A stretch of DNA of 64,000 bases from Metabacillus bambusae (GTDB lineage: Bacteria > Bacillota > Bacilli > Bacillales > Bacillaceae): contig NZ_JAGDEL010000003.1 in NCBI RefSeq assembly GCF_017497975.1, positions 186,001 through 250,000 on the forward strand. The letters are read 5' to 3'. This document shows positions 62,190 to 64,000 of the stretch, one piece after another (position 1 is the first letter of the stretch; each line of letters begins with the position of its first letter). The notes below the pieces were generated by a model, which saw nothing but the letters and a program-made list of their open reading frames with translations, made no database searches and was not told the DNA's origin. Position numbers and translations under genes: made by a program.

Positions 62190-62474
62190 AATTGCCCAGA
62201 GGTCCTTCACTCTATCATAGGCGTTTAACTTGATAGAAGTGTAATTTCCTTTACACTTAAGAAGGCATACCCTTCCCTCATCGCTACTACGACCTCATGA
62301 GCTAGTCCTAAATTATCCTACCATTTTCTATTAGCCTCTTATATGGTAGGTCTTTATTGATTTGTACCTTTCTAACTTGAAGTAGGACCTTCCCGTCGTT
62401 ATCTCTGAGAATCTTTCCACAGATGCCAGAACCCATACCCTGGCTACTCTTACGGTGCTTTTTCGGCCGCACAC
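62190..62474 (-). other. Candidate group II intron 5' fragment A
   Basis: The minus strand starts GTGTGCGGCCGAAAAAGCAC (GUGYG-like 5' end). Later come stem segments and the block CGTAGTAGCGATGAGGGAAGGG..TGCCTTCTTAAG, which resembles the pre-ORF part of bacterial group II introns. It begins inside a dispersed-repeat motif (CTTCAGCAATCGGGCGC). A 78-codon frame here is not convincing as a protein. No maturase or domain V was found, so it would be a truncated intron. Confidence 0.45.
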
Positions 62475-62580
62475 GCGCCCGATTGCTGAAGATCACTAAA
62501 ACTTCTATTAGCTGGTTTAGATGTAGATCAAAAAAGGAGCCCAAGATTAGAAAGGCTCCTAGTTTTTCTATTTAATGTTT

Positions 62581-63051
62581 TTAGGGCTGCCATATTTCTA
62601 ACATATTCCCATCTGGATCGCAAAATCTAAAGTTAGGTCCAAAAGGCCTGTTTTCCGGTATTTCGGATACGATGTTTACTCCGTTTTCCTTGAAACGATT
62701 GTACATTTCTTGGATACGGGGAGTGATGAAACAAGCTATGGGGTGTCGATCACCGCTGTCAAATGTAAAACCTAAACTCCCGGTTGCTTGCTTTGCTGTA
62801 ATAAGGAATATAGCCGGCACCGTTTGCCTTAGACCTGGTCCAGAGAAATTTCCATTATGATCAGGAAATCTCAAGATCGATATTTCTATCCCCGGCCTAA
62901 CAGGATTATTGTTTGTAGGTTCACATCCTAGATTTTTTTGATACCATTTTATGGACTCGTAAACGTCTTTCACAGGAATGTAAATACAAGTTACGCCTGT
63001 AATGTCTTCTTCCAGTTTTCCCTCCAATTTGATTTCTTCATTAATTTGCAT
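62581..63051 (-). CDS. VOC-family (glyoxalase/bleomycin-resistance fold) protein
   Basis: 156 residues, two beta-alpha-beta-beta-beta units. ITGVTCIYIPVKDVYESIKWYQKNLGCEP opens the first, and FKENGVNIVSEIPENRPFGPNFRFCDPDGNMLEIWQP closes the second with the metal-ligand Glu of LEIW. The usual first His ligand is not evident. Activity unknown. ATG is preceded by GGGAG. Confidence 0.85.
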   Translation of the reverse strand: MQINEEIKLEGKLEEDITGVTCIYIPVKDVYESIKWYQKNLGCEPTNNNPVRPGIEISILRFPDHNGNFSGPGLRQTVPAIFLITAKQATGSLGFTFDSGDRHPIACFITPRIQEMYNRFKENGVNIVSEIPENRPFGPNFRFCDPDGNMLEIWQP

Positions 63052-63518
63052 TTTCTTATTTCTCCCTTCTCATTTCACAATAGTACAAGAAGCATCTATG
63101 ACATGACTATCTTCTCTTCCAACCAACAATTACCTGCTTTTGTATACGTTATTTTCGAACATTTGACTAATAAAAAAAATTGTCTGCTCACGACTAATAG
63201 CTAGTTATGCCTGGTGCTCATGGTGGTTAAGAGTCTTAATCAGTCATATCAGATGTACCCAAAGTTTGACTATTTTTTCTTAATCCTTAAACATGTTTGT
63301 TAACAGCCGTGGTAATGAAAGAACAAGCAGAACATCAAGGATCTGCTTGTTGCTTCGTTCTCATTTAAAATGAATAAAACGTATAAGGCCATCCTAGTTT
63401 AAAGTTGCAGTTTGATGATGGTGGTTTTAGACAAAACAAAATGTTTAATATGCTCAGGGCAGGATTATTTAATTGTTATGTGGAATTAAATGCTATTATA
63501 TTTAGGAGGTTCACACAC
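63052..63518. other. Divergent intergenic region between two VOC genes
   Basis: A long inverted repeat GAACAAGCAGA...TCTGCTTGTT lies at 63321-63360. Otherwise AT-rich, with promoters for both VOC genes expected here. The open frame extends upstream of the second VOC gene to 63405 but lacks a ribosome site. Confidence 0.45.
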
Positions 63519-63902
63519 TTGTTTAAACCAATAGAAAATAGAATTGATACGATTTTTATTCATGTATCTGATTTAGAACGTTCAATTAAATGGTACAGTG
63601 ATTTGCTTGGGTTAGAAGTTAGGGAGGGGAAACATACTGGACCTGTATACACCTTGAATATGGGGGACGGACGCCCTGGGATAACCCTTGATAACCATTG
63701 TTTTGAGGAAGATTATAAATTTATTCCATCAAATCAACCGCTCTTTAACCTCAGTGCATCAGACATTAACGAAGCTTTTAAACATGTCACTGAAATGGGT
63801 GCTGAGATAACATCTGAAATTATAACACATCCTGATTTGGCAGAGTTCTCTTTTAAAGATCCTGATGGCAATATCATAATGGTGTGCACTTGTTTTAGTT
63901 GA
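63519..63902 (+). CDS. VOC-family (glyoxalase-fold) protein
   Basis: About 127 residues. IDTIFIHVSDLERSIKWYSDLLGLEV contains the first metal His, and FSFKDPDGNIIMVC ends the second half (the final ligand Glu is replaced by Met here). TTG at 63519 is chosen because TAGGAGG lies eight bases before it. It is a likely small-molecule lyase or resistance protein; the altered last ligand leaves activity uncertain. Confidence 0.85.
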   Translation: MFKPIENRIDTIFIHVSDLERSIKWYSDLLGLEVREGKHTGPVYTLNMGDGRPGITLDNHCFEEDYKFIPSNQPLFNLSASDINEAFKHVTEMGAEITSEIITHPDLAEFSFKDPDGNIIMVCTCFS

Positions 63903-64000
63903 TTTACAAATAATTTGCTAAATTAATGATACGATAATGGAAACAGCGGGTGCTTCGGTAACCGTTTTCTTTAGCTCCCCCTTAACGGGAAACGATTGGA

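Noticed and set aside
62308-62544. 78-codon minus-strand frame with a basic start
   Set aside because: No family resemblance; the DNA looks more like group II intron RNA, so I list it as that candidate.

Overview
The window looks like chromosomal DNA of a low-GC, endospore-forming member of the Bacillaceae (Bacillus in the broad sense). The evidence is AT-rich DNA with AGGAGG-type ribosome binding sites and frequent TTG/GTG starts, a three-gene GerA-type germinant receptor operon plus an orphan GerAB permease, a CtsR-controlled clpE, a bioW/bioI-type biotin operon with BirA boxes, a yozG/yoaS-like pair and an SR1-like dual-function RNA. No rRNA, tRNA or CRISPR array was seen. I cannot name the species.

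Layout. 0-5 kb: arabino-oligosaccharide uptake and hydrolysis operon (binding lipoprotein, two permeases, GH51 arabinofuranosidase) with its own LacI-type repressor. 5-12.4 kb: HAD phosphatase, MFS transporter, remnants of an LXG toxin and an SMI1/KNR4-like immunity gene, then a DnaD/DnaB-helicase replication module of prophage or plasmid type with a decayed second dnaD copy. 12.4-20.3 kb: type I toxin-antitoxin copy 1, RibD/DHFR-like reductase, acetolactate-synthase-like ThDP enzyme, GSDH-type dehydrogenase beside a broken haloperoxidase gene, HAD protein, and copy 1 of a duplicated unknown gene. 20.6-32 kb: a graveyard of broken genes (two histidine kinases, proA, a CBO0543-like gene, an uncharacterised gene, GNAT, IS3 transposase, czcD) around intact clpE and some small genes. 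32-34.4 kb: SR1P-type RNA gene and a carbonic anhydrase lipoprotein.

34.6-38.5 kb: an eroded biotin operon (bioW, internally deleted bioA, bioF, stub of bioD, no bioB, then bioI) behind two BirA operators. 38.9-48 kb: S1-domain RNA-binding protein, a GC-rich interspersed repeat, toxin-antitoxin copy 2, two Nudix hydrolases, MBL-fold hydrolase, FAD oxidase with a membrane partner, HTH/DUF2975 pair, GyrI-like protein. 48.7-52.4 kb: germinant receptor operon in A-C-B order. 52.7-64 kb: small membrane proteins, histidine phosphatase, GNAT, PhzF, NIPSNAP, DUF5662, an MmyB-like regulator divergent from a FabF-type ketosynthase, copy 2 of the duplicated gene, and two VOC-fold proteins.

Two themes stand out. 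First, reductive decay: at least fourteen gene remnants, several with readable mutational mechanisms (an 11-bp slippage deletion in czcD, an in-frame internal deletion in bioA, an apparent inversion inside the LXG gene). Second, duplication and small dispersed elements: two copies of a complete type I toxin-antitoxin locus 28 kb apart, two near-identical copies of an unknown gene with a conserved leader 41.5 kb apart, two families of short palindromic repeats, a GC-rich repeat, and two candidate group II intron 5' fragments.
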